Source: Xenophilus aerolatus (GTDB taxonomy: Bacteria > Pseudomonadota > Gammaproteobacteria > Burkholderiales > Burkholderiaceae_C). From it: DNA of 64,000 bases. A program made the translations under genes and the position numbers. The notes beneath the pieces were generated by a model. That model saw nothing but the letters and a program-made list of their open reading frames with translations, searched no databases and was not told the DNA's origin. Shown here piece after piece: positions 1 through 8,788 of the stretch. Positions within the stretch are counted from its first letter, which is position 1; each line of letters begins with the position of its first letter. The DNA lies in contig JASCNX010000002.1 of assembly GCA_029968055.1 (NCBI GenBank), positions 310,001 through 374,000 of the forward strand. The letters run 5' to 3'.

Positions 1-1
1 C

Positions 2-118
2 GCGCTGATGGGCGATTTCGCCAACGGCCCGGTGCTGCGCGCGGTGGCCTGGGCGCTGTTCGGCACCATCGGCGCCGCCAACGTGTGGCTGGTGGCCTCG
101 GTGCTGGGCGGCTTCTAG
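2..118 (+). CDS. C-terminal end of an Nramp-type divalent metal transporter (partial)
   Basis: Only the last 38 codons are inside the window; the gene starts upstream of base 1. The readable tail ends in NVWLVASVLGGF and carries the motif LMGDFANG followed by a hydrophobic segment. This matches the final transmembrane helix of Nramp/MntH-family proton-coupled Mn2+/Fe2+ transporters in Burkholderiales, where a DF(A/V)NG sequence precedes the last helix. The family call rests on a short tail only, so it is tentative. The stop lies 7 bp before the end of the convergent GAF-domain gene. Confidence 0.55.
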   Translation, partial: ALMGDFANGPVLRAVAWALFGTIGAANVWLVASVLGGF

Positions 119-124
119 GGCGGC

Positions 125-598
125 TCAGCGTGGCGCGTGGCGCGTCACCACCGCCGACATCAGGCGCGCGGCCTTCTGCAGGAAGGCGAACTCCTCGTCC
201 GACAGCGTGCGCTCGGCAGTGTCGAAGTGGCACAGCGTGCCGAAGAGGCCGCCGTGGTCGTCCACCAGCGGCACGCCGTGGTAGGCGCCCATCACGCCCT
301 GGTAGCGGTGGCCGTCCAGGCGCGCATCCTGCGCCGTGCACTCGGTGCGGAACTGCCCGTCGCGCAGCACGAACTGGCAGAAGCTGTCCTCGAAAGGCAC
401 CGAGGCGAGGAACTCGGGCCGCACCTCGCCGGCCTTGTCGAACAGGTCGAGGTTGACCAGCGTGTCCTGGTGCACCCGGTAGGCGGCGGTGTAGCGATGC
501 GGCACGCGCGCGTTGAGGAAGCGCAGGCCCCCGGCCAGGCCCTCGCGCTGGAGCGCCGTACGCAGCGGGTCGAGGGTGGCGAAGATGGAGGAGGACAT
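125..598 (-). CDS. GAF domain-containing protein
   Basis: A 157-residue soluble protein that is essentially one GAF domain. Visible hallmarks are the central DSFCQFVLRDGQ segment, the glycine-rich YQGVMGAYHGVPLVDDHG strand-turn-strand, and FGTLCHFD near residue 125, all typical of stand-alone GAF proteins that sense small molecules or redox state. No output domain, signal peptide or membrane segment is present, so it may act as a sensor partner or an fRMsr-like enzyme. The methionine sulfoxide reductase cysteine pattern is not convincing. The ligand cannot be told from sequence. Confidence 0.8.
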   Translation of the reverse strand: MSSSIFATLDPLRTALQREGLAGGLRFLNARVPHRYTAAYRVHQDTLVNLDLFDKAGEVRPEFLASVPFEDSFCQFVLRDGQFRTECTAQDARLDGHRYQGVMGAYHGVPLVDDHGGLFGTLCHFDTAERTLSDEEFAFLQKAARLMSAVVTRHAPR

Positions 599-672
599 CG
601 GCCGCGATTGTCGCGGTTCGCCGGCCGGCGCGCGTCAGTGCGCTTCGCCAGTTGCGGGCGCGGCCGGGCGCT

Positions 673-1200
673 TCAGGCCGCCGCGGCCTCGCCGCGCGCG
701 CTGCGCGACGCCGGCAGGCTGAAGGCGCCGGGTTGCACGTCGGCCGTGGCCAGCTTGATCTTGCGCGAGAGCTCGTCGAAGTGCTGGAGCTTGAAGTCGA
801 TCACGTCCAGGGCTTCGGCCGAGGCCTTGAGCTGCGCCTGCACGCGCGTGCGGTGCGCCTCGAGCAGGGCCCGGCGCGCCTCGGCCGTGGCGTCGCCCTG
901 CGCCGCCAGCGCCAGGTAGGTGCGGATCTCGGCCAGCGGCATGTCGGTGGCCCGCATGCGCGCGACGAAGCTCAGCGTCAGCAGGTCCTGCGGGCCGTAG
1001 TGGCGCCGCCGGCCCGCATCACGCGGCGGCGCCAGCAGGGCCATGCGCTCGTAGTAGCGCAGGGTGTCGGGGGACATCCCGGTCGCGCGCGACACCTGGC
1101 CGATGGTCATGTGCAGCAGCGGGGAGGGGTTGACGCCACCCGACGGCGAGGCGCCGACAGGCAGGGCGGAGGCGTTGCAGGGGGCGAGGGAAGAGGTCAT
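673..1200 (-). CDS. MerR family transcriptional regulator
   Basis: The N-terminal winged helix-turn-helix of the MerR family is clear: MTIGQVSRATGMSPDTLRYY begins at residue 31. A long dimerisation coiled coil follows (about residues 105-150). The annotated start gives 175 aa with 30 extra N-terminal residues; the domain itself begins at an internal ATG at 1110, giving 145 aa, the usual length. A MerR-type promoter ends 7 bp before the upstream ATG, so either that ATG is used on a nearly leaderless mRNA or the internal ATG is the real start. The inducer is unknown: no metal-binding cysteine set is evident in the C-terminal part, so an organic or redox signal is likelier than a metal. Confidence 0.85.
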   Translation of the reverse strand: MTSSLAPCNASALPVGASPSGGVNPSPLLHMTIGQVSRATGMSPDTLRYYERMALLAPPRDAGRRRHYGPQDLLTLSFVARMRATDMPLAEIRTYLALAAQGDATAEARRALLEAHRTRVQAQLKASAEALDVIDFKLQHFDELSRKIKLATADVQPGAFSLPASRSARGEAAAA

Positions 1201-1206
1201 GCCCCC

Positions 1207-1237
1207 ATGCTAGGAGTTGGAGTGCACTCCAGGTCAA
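1207..1237 (-). promoter_or_regulatory. MerR-type promoter with 19-bp spacer and palindromic operator
   Basis: Reading the minus strand there is a -35 hexamer TTGACC (1237-1232), a 19-bp spacer and a -10 hexamer TAGCAT (1212-1207). The spacer contains the perfect 12-bp palindrome GGAGTGCACTCC (1219-1230). An over-long 19-bp spacer with a dyad operator is the hallmark of promoters untwisted by MerR-family activators. It points into the merR-like gene and so implies autoregulation. Confidence 0.75.
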
Positions 1238-1269
1238 GCGAAAAATGCGGTTGGCGCCGCGCGTGGGCC

Positions 1270-2319
1270 TCAGGCCAGGGCGTCCTCGCGCCGCCCGTCC
1301 GGATGGCGGGCGAAGCGCGCCGGGTCGCGTCCGTGCACCGGCGCATGGTCGGGCCAGGGCCAGCCGCCGAACTGGGTGCGGCGGTAGTCGTTCATGGCCT
1401 GCATGATCTCGGCCTGCGTGTTCATCACGAACGGGCCGTACTGCGCCACCGGCTCGCCGATCGGGCGGCCCTGCAGCAGCAGGAACTCGCCCTCCGCCGC
1501 ATCGCCGTTCACCAGCTCGACCGGCACGTCGGCCCGCAGGGCGATGGCCGCCGGCCCCTGCACCGCCTGGCCGCCGACCGTCACCTGCTGGCCCTTGAAG
1601 AAGTACAGCGTGCGCCGGGTGCCCTCGCCCGCGGCGGCCGGCAGCGTCCAGCGCGCGCCGGGGTCCATGCGCAGCGTCCAGATGGCGACGTCCGAGTCCG
1701 CCTGCGCGGCCCACGAATCGGGCGGTGGCGCCAGCGGATCGATCGGCGCGGCGCCATCGGCCTCCGGCCGCAGCCGGCCGGCGACCACGCTCACGTCGGT
1801 GCGGCGGCCGTCGGCGTCGGTGGCCGCGAGACGCGGAATGCGGTCGGCCCAGAACATGGTGAAGTGCGGTTCCACCATCTTGTTGCGCGCCGGCAGGTTC
1901 AGCCAGATCTGGAACAGCTCCAGCGGGTTGCCGGCCTCCTGGTCGAGCAGCGGGAACATCTCCGAATGCTGGATGCCGCGGCCGGCGGTGAGCCACTGCA
2001 CGTCGCCGCGGCCGAAGCGGGCCGCCGCGCCGAGCGAGTCGGCATGGTCGATCAGGCCGCGGCGCACGATGGTCACGGTCTCGAAGCCGCGGTGCGGGTG
2101 GCCGGGAAAGCCGGGCACCGCCTCGCCGTGGTACATGCTCCAGCCGTCCTTGCGGCTGAAGTCGGCGCCGATCTCGCGGCCTTCGAGCGGCGCGTCCGGG
2201 CGCATCTGCGCGTCGGCGCGCGGGTAGGCGTCGTCGTGGTAGGCGCAGAAGAGGAAGGGGTCGACGGTCGCCCACGGAAAGCCGAGGGGCCGGACCTGGA
2301 GCACGGGGGAAGTGGACAT
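1270..2319 (-). CDS. Pirin family protein
   Basis: A 349-aa bicupin of the pirin family, iron-binding proteins variously reported as redox cofactors or quercetinase-like dioxygenases. The cupin metal-site motifs are visible: HPHRGFETVT in the N-terminal cupin and GRGIQHSEMF downstream, supplying the His/His/His/Glu ligand set. The C-terminal cupin ends with VMNTQAEI. I chose the ATG at 2319 because AGGAAC lies 8 bp upstream and translation then begins just before the conserved pirin fold; longer in-frame readings have no family support. It lies upstream of the MerR-type gene on the same strand, but that gene has its own promoter, so co-transcription is uncertain. Confidence 0.88.
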   Translation of the reverse strand: MSTSPVLQVRPLGFPWATVDPFLFCAYHDDAYPRADAQMRPDAPLEGREIGADFSRKDGWSMYHGEAVPGFPGHPHRGFETVTIVRRGLIDHADSLGAAARFGRGDVQWLTAGRGIQHSEMFPLLDQEAGNPLELFQIWLNLPARNKMVEPHFTMFWADRIPRLAATDADGRRTDVSVVAGRLRPEADGAAPIDPLAPPPDSWAAQADSDVAIWTLRMDPGARWTLPAAAGEGTRRTLYFFKGQQVTVGGQAVQGPAAIALRADVPVELVNGDAAEGEFLLLQGRPIGEPVAQYGPFVMNTQAEIMQAMNDYRRTQFGGWPWPDHAPVHGRDPARFARHPDGRREDALA

Positions 2320-2540
2320 GGCAATGTTCCTGGAAGACGGGACTGCGCAGCCGGACCGCCGCGCCATACCCCGAAGATGGGGCCGGGGCGTCGATTGTGG
2401 AAGCCCCGCCGGCAGGACGGGCCGGTCCACCCATGGAACGATCGCGCCGCCGCGCGCCTGCGTCTTTTGAGGTACCCGGCGCGCGGGCGCGGCGCTACCA
2501 TCGCCCCTTCGCACGGCGACGCGCCGCTGCAGGAGCATGC

Positions 2541-2834
2541 ATGAGCCCTGAGAAGAAGCAGGCTGCCGACGCGCAGGCCTCGCTGGAACAGACGATCGAC
2601 AAGGCCAAGGAAGTGGCCGCCGGGATCCGCCAGGCGGCGGACAACCTGGCCGTGGTGAACACCGTCCTCGAGGAAAAGCTGCCCGACCACGTGCAGGTCG
2701 GCGAAGTCGCCCAGGCGCTGGACCAGAGCGTCGAAGTCGAGAAGCAGCTCAGCGAATCGGTCGACCGGCTGCAGCAGGTGCACGACGAGCTGGGCAAGAG
2801 CGCCGGCGGGACCCCGCCTTCCAAGGACAGCTGA
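2541..2834 (+). CDS. Small alpha-helical hypothetical protein
   Basis: I do not recognise a named family. The 97-aa product is highly charged, lacks cysteine and membrane segments, and reads as amphipathic helix throughout (for example AKEVAAGIRQAADNLAVVN and VEVEKQLSESVDRLQQVHDE), so a coiled coil or helical bundle is likely. The start at 2541 is supported by AGGAG at 2531-2535, five bases upstream. The tail GTPPSKDS is probably disordered. It stands alone between the divergent pirin gene and the first receiver-domain gene. Confidence 0.7.
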   Translation: MSPEKKQAADAQASLEQTIDKAKEVAAGIRQAADNLAVVNTVLEEKLPDHVQVGEVAQALDQSVEVEKQLSESVDRLQQVHDELGKSAGGTPPSKDS

Positions 2835-2945
2835 AGGCGTGCCTCCCTGCCGTCCGTCGTAGGCGGCGTCCGACCCCAGCCAGCGCGCGCGGCGCCCACG
2901 CCACGCTGTTGATCGAGGTTAACGTCCACCGTCGTTCCCTCGTCC

Positions 2946-3332
2946 ATGGCCGCCCTCCGCATTTTTCTCGTCGAAGACAACGCCACCATCCGCGATAGCC
3001 TCATCCCCACCCTCGAAGAATTGGCTGCCGCGCAGGTGGTGGCCGATGCGGCGGGCGAGGACGATGCGGCGCGGTGGCTGGCGGGCCACGCCGACGGCTG
3101 GGATCTCGCGGTGGTCGACCTGTTCCTTGCCCAGGGCTCCGGCCTGGGCGTGTTGCGGCACCTGCGCGCGCGTCCGCCCTCGCAGCGGGCGGTGGTGCTG
3201 AGCAACTACGCCACCGCCGACATGCGGCGCCGCTGCCGCGAGGCCGGGGCGGATGCGGTCTTCGACAAGTCCAACGAGCTCGAAGCCTTCATCGACTACT
3301 GCAACCGGCTCGTGGCGCCGGGGGCTGGCTGA
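2946..3332 (+). CDS. Stand-alone receiver-domain response regulator (paralog 1)
   Basis: A single CheY-like receiver domain of 128 aa with no output domain. The phosphorylation site residues are all present: acidic pair E10/D11, phospho-acceptor D58 in VVDLFL, S86 in LSNYA and K108 in FDKS. It should therefore be phosphorylatable by a histidine kinase and act through protein contact, as CheY, Spo0F or DivK do. A close paralog lies at 8789-9166; both share LVEDNA, SLIPT, GSGLG, VVLSNYAT and VFDKS. No kinase gene lies beside it, so its partner is elsewhere. Confidence 0.85.
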   Translation: MAALRIFLVEDNATIRDSLIPTLEELAAAQVVADAAGEDDAARWLAGHADGWDLAVVDLFLAQGSGLGVLRHLRARPPSQRAVVLSNYATADMRRRCREAGADAVFDKSNELEAFIDYCNRLVAPGAG

Positions 3333-3448
3333 GGGCTTCGGCGCGGACGGGCGCGCGGCGACGCGCGAGACACCTTTCAGGGCGGTCGAACCGGGCGCCG
3401 GCTGCGCCGCAGCGGCCGGGTTCACGGGGCCTGAGACAATCCCGCCCC

Positions 3449-3877
3449 ATGGCCAACATCGCATCCATCCTGAAGGCGGAGATTGCGCGCGTCGCGCGCA
3501 AGGAAGTCCGGTCGGAAATCGAGAACCTCAAGAAGGCCAGCGTCCAGCAGCGCAGCGCCATCGCGGCCCTGCGGCGCGAGGTCGCTGCCTTGCAGAAGGA
3601 ACTGCGCCAGGCCGGCCGCGCCCGCTCGGCCGAGACCCGGGCGCAACCCGCCGAAGACCGCCAGTACCGCTTCAGCGCCACCCGGCTGGCGGCCCACCGC
3701 AAGAAGCTCGGCCTGTCCGCCGCCGACTACGGCCGGCTGGTCGGCATGAGCGGGGCCACCGTCTACCTGTGGGAACAGGGCCAGGCGCGGCCGAAGCCCG
3801 AGCAGGTGCGCCAGCTCGGCGCCCTCAAGCAGCTGAGCCGCCGGGCCGCGCTGGAGCGGCTGACCAGCGCCGAATAG
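3449..3877 (+). CDS. Coiled-coil protein with C-terminal XRE-type helix-turn-helix
   Basis: A 142-aa protein with two parts. Residues 1-60 are a charged coiled coil (KKASVQQRSAIAALRREVAALQ). Residues 72-125 form a helix-turn-helix resembling Cro/C1: FSATRLAAHRKKLGLSAADY, GRLVGMSGATVYLWEQGQ. The sequence YLWEQG is the usual recognition-helix signature of XRE regulators. Known proteins of this shape in proteobacteria are small DNA-binding regulators; the target here is unknown. The start ATG at 3449 begins the conserved MANIASILKAEI segment. Confidence 0.75.
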   Translation: MANIASILKAEIARVARKEVRSEIENLKKASVQQRSAIAALRREVAALQKELRQAGRARSAETRAQPAEDRQYRFSATRLAAHRKKLGLSAADYGRLVGMSGATVYLWEQGQARPKPEQVRQLGALKQLSRRAALERLTSAE

Positions 3878-3895
3878 CGACGGTCGTCCGGCTGC

Positions 3896-4675
3896 TCAGG
3901 CCGCACACGCCGCAGCGCTGACATCGCGTCGCGCCTGCGCCTGCGCCAACGCCACCGCATCCGCGCCGGCCGCGAAACGCAGGCGATCCGACGGGTCGTT
4001 CGCGGCCTGCCACACGGCCTGCGCCACGTCGATGGGCCGGGTTGCCTCGCGAACGTTGCCGAGCTGTTCGAAGACGCCTTGCGCATAGCCGCCGTAGGCG
4101 TTGGGAATCAACCCCTGCATGCGCCCGGCGCCGTTGGCGGCGAAGCGGGTGTCGGGGCAGTAGCCCGGCTCGACCAGCCGCGCGCGCACGCCGAACGCGG
4201 CCAGCTCAAGCGCCAGCGATTCGGTGAAGCCCTCGATGGACGCCTTGCTGGCGGTGTAGGCCGCCACGAGCGGAAAGGGCGCCAGCGTCGCGCTCGACGT
4301 CACGTTCACCACCGTCCCCGAACGGCGCTCGCGCCACTGCGGAATGAAGGCCTGGCACAAGGCCATCGTGCCAAAGGTGTTGGTCTCGAAGATCTCACGC
4401 ACGGTCGCCAGCGGCGTGGCCTCGAAGGCGCCGAAGAGGCCGAGCCCGGCGTTGTTGACCAGCACGTCGACCGGCCCGGCCGCCGCCACGGCGCGGGCGA
4501 TGCTGCCTTCGTCCGTCACGTCCAGGGGCAGGACCCGGAGGGAGTCGGAAACAGGCACGAGCTCGGGCCGCGGCTGGCGCATGGTGGCCACGACGCGCCA
4601 ACCCATGGCGTGGAAGTGGCGGGCGATCGCAAGGCCGTAGCCGGACGAGCAGCCGGTGACGAGGGCGGTTTTCAT
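3896..4675 (-). CDS. Short-chain dehydrogenase/reductase (classical SDR)
   Basis: A 259-aa NAD(P)-dependent oxidoreductase with the full classical SDR signature: dinucleotide motif TGCSSGYG at residues 8-15, NNAG, catalytic Ser in VTSSAT, and YxxxK as YTASK. An arginine following the second beta strand (ATMRQPRP) favours NADP(H). The substrate is not evident; the sequence resembles the group often annotated as oxidoreductases of unknown substrate next to AraC regulators. The gene is divergent from an AraC-type gene 84 bp away, which probably regulates it. Confidence 0.85.
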   Translation of the reverse strand: MKTALVTGCSSGYGLAIARHFHAMGWRVVATMRQPRPELVPVSDSLRVLPLDVTDEGSIARAVAAAGPVDVLVNNAGLGLFGAFEATPLATVREIFETNTFGTMALCQAFIPQWRERRSGTVVNVTSSATLAPFPLVAAYTASKASIEGFTESLALELAAFGVRARLVEPGYCPDTRFAANGAGRMQGLIPNAYGGYAQGVFEQLGNVREATRPIDVAQAVWQAANDPSDRLRFAAGADAVALAQAQARRDVSAAACAA

Positions 4676-4759
4676 GACGGGTTCCTTGAGGTGAAGGGAT
4701 TGACGAAGACCGCAGCGTAGGCCAGCATGACCGGATGATCGACACCTCGAAGTCCGTCA

Positions 4760-5689
4760 TTGTTTAGCGATCGTCCGGATACGGCCGATGCACTCTCGCA
4801 GGTGGTGGCGCTGCTGCACCCGCGCGCGGTGTTCGCCAATGCCATCAGCGGCAAGGGCGACTGGGCCGTGCGCTTCGCCGCCTACGGCCAGCCCTCGTTC
4901 TGCATCTTCCTGGAAGGCAACTGCCGGCTCGCCGTCGACGGGCATGCACCGATCGAGGTAGGTGCAGGCGATTTCGTGCTCCTGCCGCGCACGCCTGCCT
5001 TCACGCTCGCCGGCGGCGATGCGGCGGCACCCGTCGCCATGGACCCGCATGCGCTGCCCACCGACGGCCGCGCGCTGCGCTATGGGGAACCCTCCGGCCC
5101 GCCGGACATGCGGTCGCTGGGCGGTGCCTTCGTCTTCAGCCACGCCGACCCGGCCTTGCTCGTCGCGCTGCTGCCCGGCGTCGTGTGCGTGCGCGGCTCG
5201 TCGCGGCTTTCGGCGCTGGTGCGCATGGTGGCCGAGGAAAGCGCCGCGCCCCGACCGGGCGGCGACTTCGTGCGCGCGCGCCTGGTCGAGCTGCTGCTTG
5301 TGGAGGCCATGCGTGCCACGCCGCCGCAGCAGGCGCCGCCCGGCCTGCTGCGCGGCCTGGGCGATCCGCGCCTGGCCGTCGCGCTGGAGCAGATGCATGC
5401 CGGCATCGACCGGCCCTGGACCGTCGAGCGCATGGCGCGGGCGGCCGCGCTCTCGCGCTCGAGCTTCTACGAGCGCTTCACCCGTGCGGTCGGCGTTGCA
5501 CCGATGGAATACCTGCTCGCCTGGCGCATGCAGATCGCGCGGGAGCTGCTGCGCCAGGGCGGGCTGAAGGCGGCGGAGATCGCCGAGCGTGTGGGCTACG
5601 GCTCCGGCAGCGCCTTCAGCGTGGCCTTCGCGCGGCACGCCGGGCAGACGCCGACGGCCTACGCGCGGTCAGCACGGGCTGCTGCCTGA
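4760..5689 (+). CDS. AraC family transcriptional regulator (cupin sensor domain)
   Basis: A 309-aa regulator. Residues 10-180 form a cupin of the AraC N-terminal type (AVFANAISGKGDWAVRFAAY, then IEVGAGDFVLLPR). Residues 205-305 hold the two-helix-turn-helix AraC DNA-binding domain (WTVERMARAAALSRSSFYERF and AEIAERVGYGSGSAFSVAFAR). No ATG is available in frame: a stop lies at 4736-4738 and the first candidate is TTG at 4760, with a GTG about 14 codons later. I chose the TTG because it preserves the family N-terminus. It probably controls the divergent SDR gene, as this gene pair is common in proteobacteria. Confidence 0.85.
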   Translation: MFSDRPDTADALSQVVALLHPRAVFANAISGKGDWAVRFAAYGQPSFCIFLEGNCRLAVDGHAPIEVGAGDFVLLPRTPAFTLAGGDAAAPVAMDPHALPTDGRALRYGEPSGPPDMRSLGGAFVFSHADPALLVALLPGVVCVRGSSRLSALVRMVAEESAAPRPGGDFVRARLVELLLVEAMRATPPQQAPPGLLRGLGDPRLAVALEQMHAGIDRPWTVERMARAAALSRSSFYERFTRAVGVAPMEYLLAWRMQIARELLRQGGLKAAEIAERVGYGSGSAFSVAFARHAGQTPTAYARSARAAA

Positions 5690-5793
5690 ACGTCGATGGG
5701 GCGGCGCCGAGCTTCGCGCCCGCTTGCGGCGATGACCGGGCCGTGCGCCAATCCGGGCTGGACAGCGACGGGGCCAGCCGCTACACCCGGGCC

Positions 5794-7215
5794 ATGCCTT
5801 CCGACGAACTCTGGCGCCTGTCCGCCACCCGCCTCGCCGCGCTGATCGCCCAGCGCAAGCTCTCCGCCACCGAGGTCGCGCGCGACGCCCTCGCGCGGCT
5901 CGATGCCGTCAACCCGCGGCTCAATGCCGTCGTCGACCACCGGCCCGACGCGGTGCTGCAGCGCGCCGCCGAGGTCGATGCCGCGCTGGCGCGCGGCGAG
6001 GCGCCGGGTCCGCTCGCGGGCGTGCCCGTGACCGTGAAGGTCAACACCGACCAGGCCGGCTTCGCTACGACCAACGGCGTCGGCTTGCAGCAGGACCTGC
6101 TCGCGCAGGCGAACAGCCCGGTGGTCGACAACCTGCTGCGCGCCGGTGCCGTGCTGCTGGGCCGCACCAACACGCCGGCCTTCAGCTACCGCTGGTTCAC
6201 CGACAACCGGCTGCACGGGCGCACGCTCAACCCGCGCCATGCGGCGCTCACGCCGGGCGGCTCTTCCGGCGGCGCCGCATCGGCCGTGGCTGCGGGCATC
6301 GGCGCGCTGGCGCACGGCACCGACATCGCGGGGTCGATCCGCTACCCCGCCTATGCCTGCGGCGTGCACGGCCTGCGGCCCAGCCTCGGGCGCGTGCCGG
6401 CGTGGAACGCCTCGGGGCCCGAGCGGGCGATCGGGCCGCAGATCACCGCCGTGTCCGGCCCCCTCGCGCGCCAGGTGAGCGACCTGCGACTGGGCCTGGC
6501 CGCGATGGCGCAGCCCGATCCGCGCGATGCGTGGCACATGCCCGTGCCGCTGGTGGGCGCGCCGGTGCCGCGCCTGGCGGCCCTGTGCGTGCGGCCCGAT
6601 GGCATGGACACGGCGCCCGAGGTCGAGGCCGCGCTGCGCGATGCCGCCGCGCGCCTGCGCGATGCCGGCTGGACGGTCGACGAGGTCGATGCCCTGCCGC
6701 CGCTGAAGGCCGCCGTCGCCGACCAGGTCACGCTGTGGATGGGCGACGGCTATGCCACACAGCTGGCCACCGCCGAGCGGGAGGGCGACGCCGGCGCGCT
6801 GGCCGCCCTGCGCGGGCAGTTCGAGCTCGTCGGCGACGTGAAGGCCGAGCAGGTGCTGGCCGTGCTCTCGCGCCGCGCCACCGTGGCGCGCGCCTGGCAG
6901 CGCTTCCTCGCCGAGCGCTATCCGCTGGTGCTGCTGCCCGCCTCGGGCGAGCTGCCCTTCGAGGTCGATGCCGACCTGCACGGGCCGGACCGCTATGCGC
7001 GCGTCTGGGCCGCGCAAACCACCATGATCGCGCTGCCTTTCGTCGGCCTGCCGGGCCTCGTGGTGAGCACCGGCATGGCCGAGGGACCGCAGGGCGTCGC
7101 ACCGGTGGGCGTGCAGCTGACGGCCGCACGCTTTCGCGAAGACCTGCTGCTCGAAGCCGGCGAGGCCATCGAGGCGCGCGGCGCGCCGCCGATGCCGGTC
7201 GATCCCCAGCCCTGA
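5794..7215 (+). CDS. Amidase signature family protein
   Basis: A 473-aa amidase of the AS family. The Ser-cisSer-Lys triad is visible: Lys in PVTVKVN (about residue 83), cis-Ser in PGGSSGGA (about 157) and nucleophile Ser in GTDIAGSIR (about 180). Such enzymes hydrolyse amides to carboxylate and ammonia; homologs in Burkholderiales are usually annotated simply as amidase, and the substrate is not determinable. It lacks GatA context (no gatB or gatC nearby). The ATG at 5794 places the conserved LWRLSATRLAALI helix at the N-terminus; the frame is open far upstream but that part lies inside the AraC gene. Confidence 0.87.
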   Translation: MPSDELWRLSATRLAALIAQRKLSATEVARDALARLDAVNPRLNAVVDHRPDAVLQRAAEVDAALARGEAPGPLAGVPVTVKVNTDQAGFATTNGVGLQQDLLAQANSPVVDNLLRAGAVLLGRTNTPAFSYRWFTDNRLHGRTLNPRHAALTPGGSSGGAASAVAAGIGALAHGTDIAGSIRYPAYACGVHGLRPSLGRVPAWNASGPERAIGPQITAVSGPLARQVSDLRLGLAAMAQPDPRDAWHMPVPLVGAPVPRLAALCVRPDGMDTAPEVEAALRDAAARLRDAGWTVDEVDALPPLKAAVADQVTLWMGDGYATQLATAEREGDAGALAALRGQFELVGDVKAEQVLAVLSRRATVARAWQRFLAERYPLVLLPASGELPFEVDADLHGPDRYARVWAAQTTMIALPFVGLPGLVVSTGMAEGPQGVAPVGVQLTAARFREDLLLEAGEAIEARGAPPMPVDPQP

Positions 7216-7228
7216 CGCAGGGCGCGCC

Positions 7229-8500
7229 TCAGAGCCACCACAGTGCGGCGAGTGCGATGGCGGTGGGCAGCAGGGCGCCCAGCAGCAGCCCGCCCGCACC
7301 CACGGCCCCGTCGTCGAAGCCGACCTTGAGCAGCGCCACGCCGGCCGGATTGGGCGCGTTGGCGATCACCGTCAGTCCGCCGCCGGCCACCGCGCCGGCC
7401 ACCAGGCTGTAGCGCGCCGATTCGCTCATGCCCTCGATCAGCGAGCCCAGGTAGGTCAGCGCGGCGTTGTCCGTGATGGCCGTGAGCGCCGCCGCGCCGA
7501 CGAAGAGCGTGCCCGACGACAGGCCCGACACGATGGGCTGCAGCCACCACTGCTGCATGCCGCCCAGCACCACCAGGCCGGCAAGGAAGAAGGCCACCAG
7601 CAGCGCCTCCTTGACGATCAGCGGGCTCTGGTGCTTCGGGTAGGCGGCGGTGTAGCCGACGAACATCAGGAACAGGCCCAGGAAGGCCACCGGGTGGTGT
7701 GCCAGCAGCACCACGCCGGCCAGGAAGCCGAAGTGCGCCAGCACCACCGCGAGCGGCGGCATGCCGGGGCTGCCCAGGCCGGCCGGCGCGGGCTGCGCGA
7801 GCAGGTGACGCCGCAGCGCGACGGTGGCCAGCGTGGCGTTCAGCACGACCGCGATCGCCGCCTTCCAGCCGAAGGTCTGCAGCATGAAAAGCGAATCCCA
7901 TCCCCAGGCCGTTGCCACCATCAGCACCGGCGGCGCGGCGAAGGCGCTCAGGGTGCCGCCGATCGACACGTTGACGAACAGCACGCCCAGCGCGAAGTAC
8001 TTCAGCCGCTGCGGCACGCCGGCATGGAAGACCTGCGGCGCGAGCATCAGCGCCGCCAGCGTCATCGCCGCCGGTTCGGTGATGAGCGAGCCCAGCAGGG
8101 GCACGCCCGCCAGGCCGAGCCAGGCGCGGGCCAGCGGCGTGGCCACGGGCAGTGCACGGGCCAGCGCGTCGACACCGGCCTGCACCGCGACCAGGATCGG
8201 GCGCGAGGCCGCCACCACCATCACCGCGAACACGAAGAGCGGCTCGGTGTACTGGCGCGATTCGGCATACGCCAGCGCCTGCGCGCCGCCCTGCAGCAGC
8301 GCCATCGCGGCCAGCAGCACGATGGCCCAGGCGCCGAAGACCACCTCGACCTCGCCCAGCAGGTGGAACAGGCCGCCATGGCGCGGGTAGCGATGGGCCA
8401 GGCGCTCGAACTGGCGCGCGGCGAAGGTGTGGATCAGGGCCAGCGCGAAGAGCGCGGCGGCGACGACCTGAAGGGTCGTGGGAGACGACAGGGTGTTCAT
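7229..8500 (-). CDS. Putative Na+/H+ antiporter (membrane protein)
   Basis: A 423-aa integral membrane protein with about eleven hydrophobic segments. It resembles the Pfam Na_H_antiport_2 family: LGEVEVVFGAWAIVLL near the N-terminus, GSLITEPAAMT mid-protein, and the polar in-membrane motif TAITDNAALTYLGSL, where the Asp-Asn pair is a plausible ion site. It presumably exchanges Na+ or K+ for H+ at the inner membrane; transport has not been shown for most family members. The ATG at 8500 was chosen because the hydrophobic first helix follows directly. The next 288 bp upstream hold no gene I can support. Confidence 0.75.
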   Translation of the reverse strand: MNTLSSPTTLQVVAAALFALALIHTFAARQFERLAHRYPRHGGLFHLLGEVEVVFGAWAIVLLAAMALLQGGAQALAYAESRQYTEPLFVFAVMVVAASRPILVAVQAGVDALARALPVATPLARAWLGLAGVPLLGSLITEPAAMTLAALMLAPQVFHAGVPQRLKYFALGVLFVNVSIGGTLSAFAAPPVLMVATAWGWDSLFMLQTFGWKAAIAVVLNATLATVALRRHLLAQPAPAGLGSPGMPPLAVVLAHFGFLAGVVLLAHHPVAFLGLFLMFVGYTAAYPKHQSPLIVKEALLVAFFLAGLVVLGGMQQWWLQPIVSGLSSGTLFVGAAALTAITDNAALTYLGSLIEGMSESARYSLVAGAVAGGGLTVIANAPNPAGVALLKVGFDDGAVGAGGLLLGALLPTAIALAALWWL

Positions 8501-8788
8501 GCACGGTCCATTCCGCGCGGCGGCCCGACCTGCGCATGAACCTGCCCGGCGCGAGGCCGCCGGACACCCTGTGCGGATTTTACCGGCGCCGCGCAAAAAC
8601 CCCAGGTCGAAAGGCCCCGATCGTCCGCCCGCGCTGTACGAGACGCTATGAAATCAGGAGCGGACGAACGGATGCTGCACCGCGGCGTAGGTCTGGTCCT
8701 GCGCCGGCAGCCGGTGTCGCACCCACTGACATCGCAGCGCACGGCCTTAAGTTCCACGTACAAGCACAACACACCACAGGGTTTGCTC
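8501..8788. other. Divergent intergenic region without a supported gene
   Basis: Spacer between the putative antiporter (minus) and the second receiver gene (plus). The strand is locally less GC-rich just before the receiver start (8750-8785, with runs such as CAAGCACAACACACC), as expected for a promoter. I could not identify convincing -35/-10 pairs, riboswitch-like structure or a small ORF with a ribosome binding site. Confidence 0.4.
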
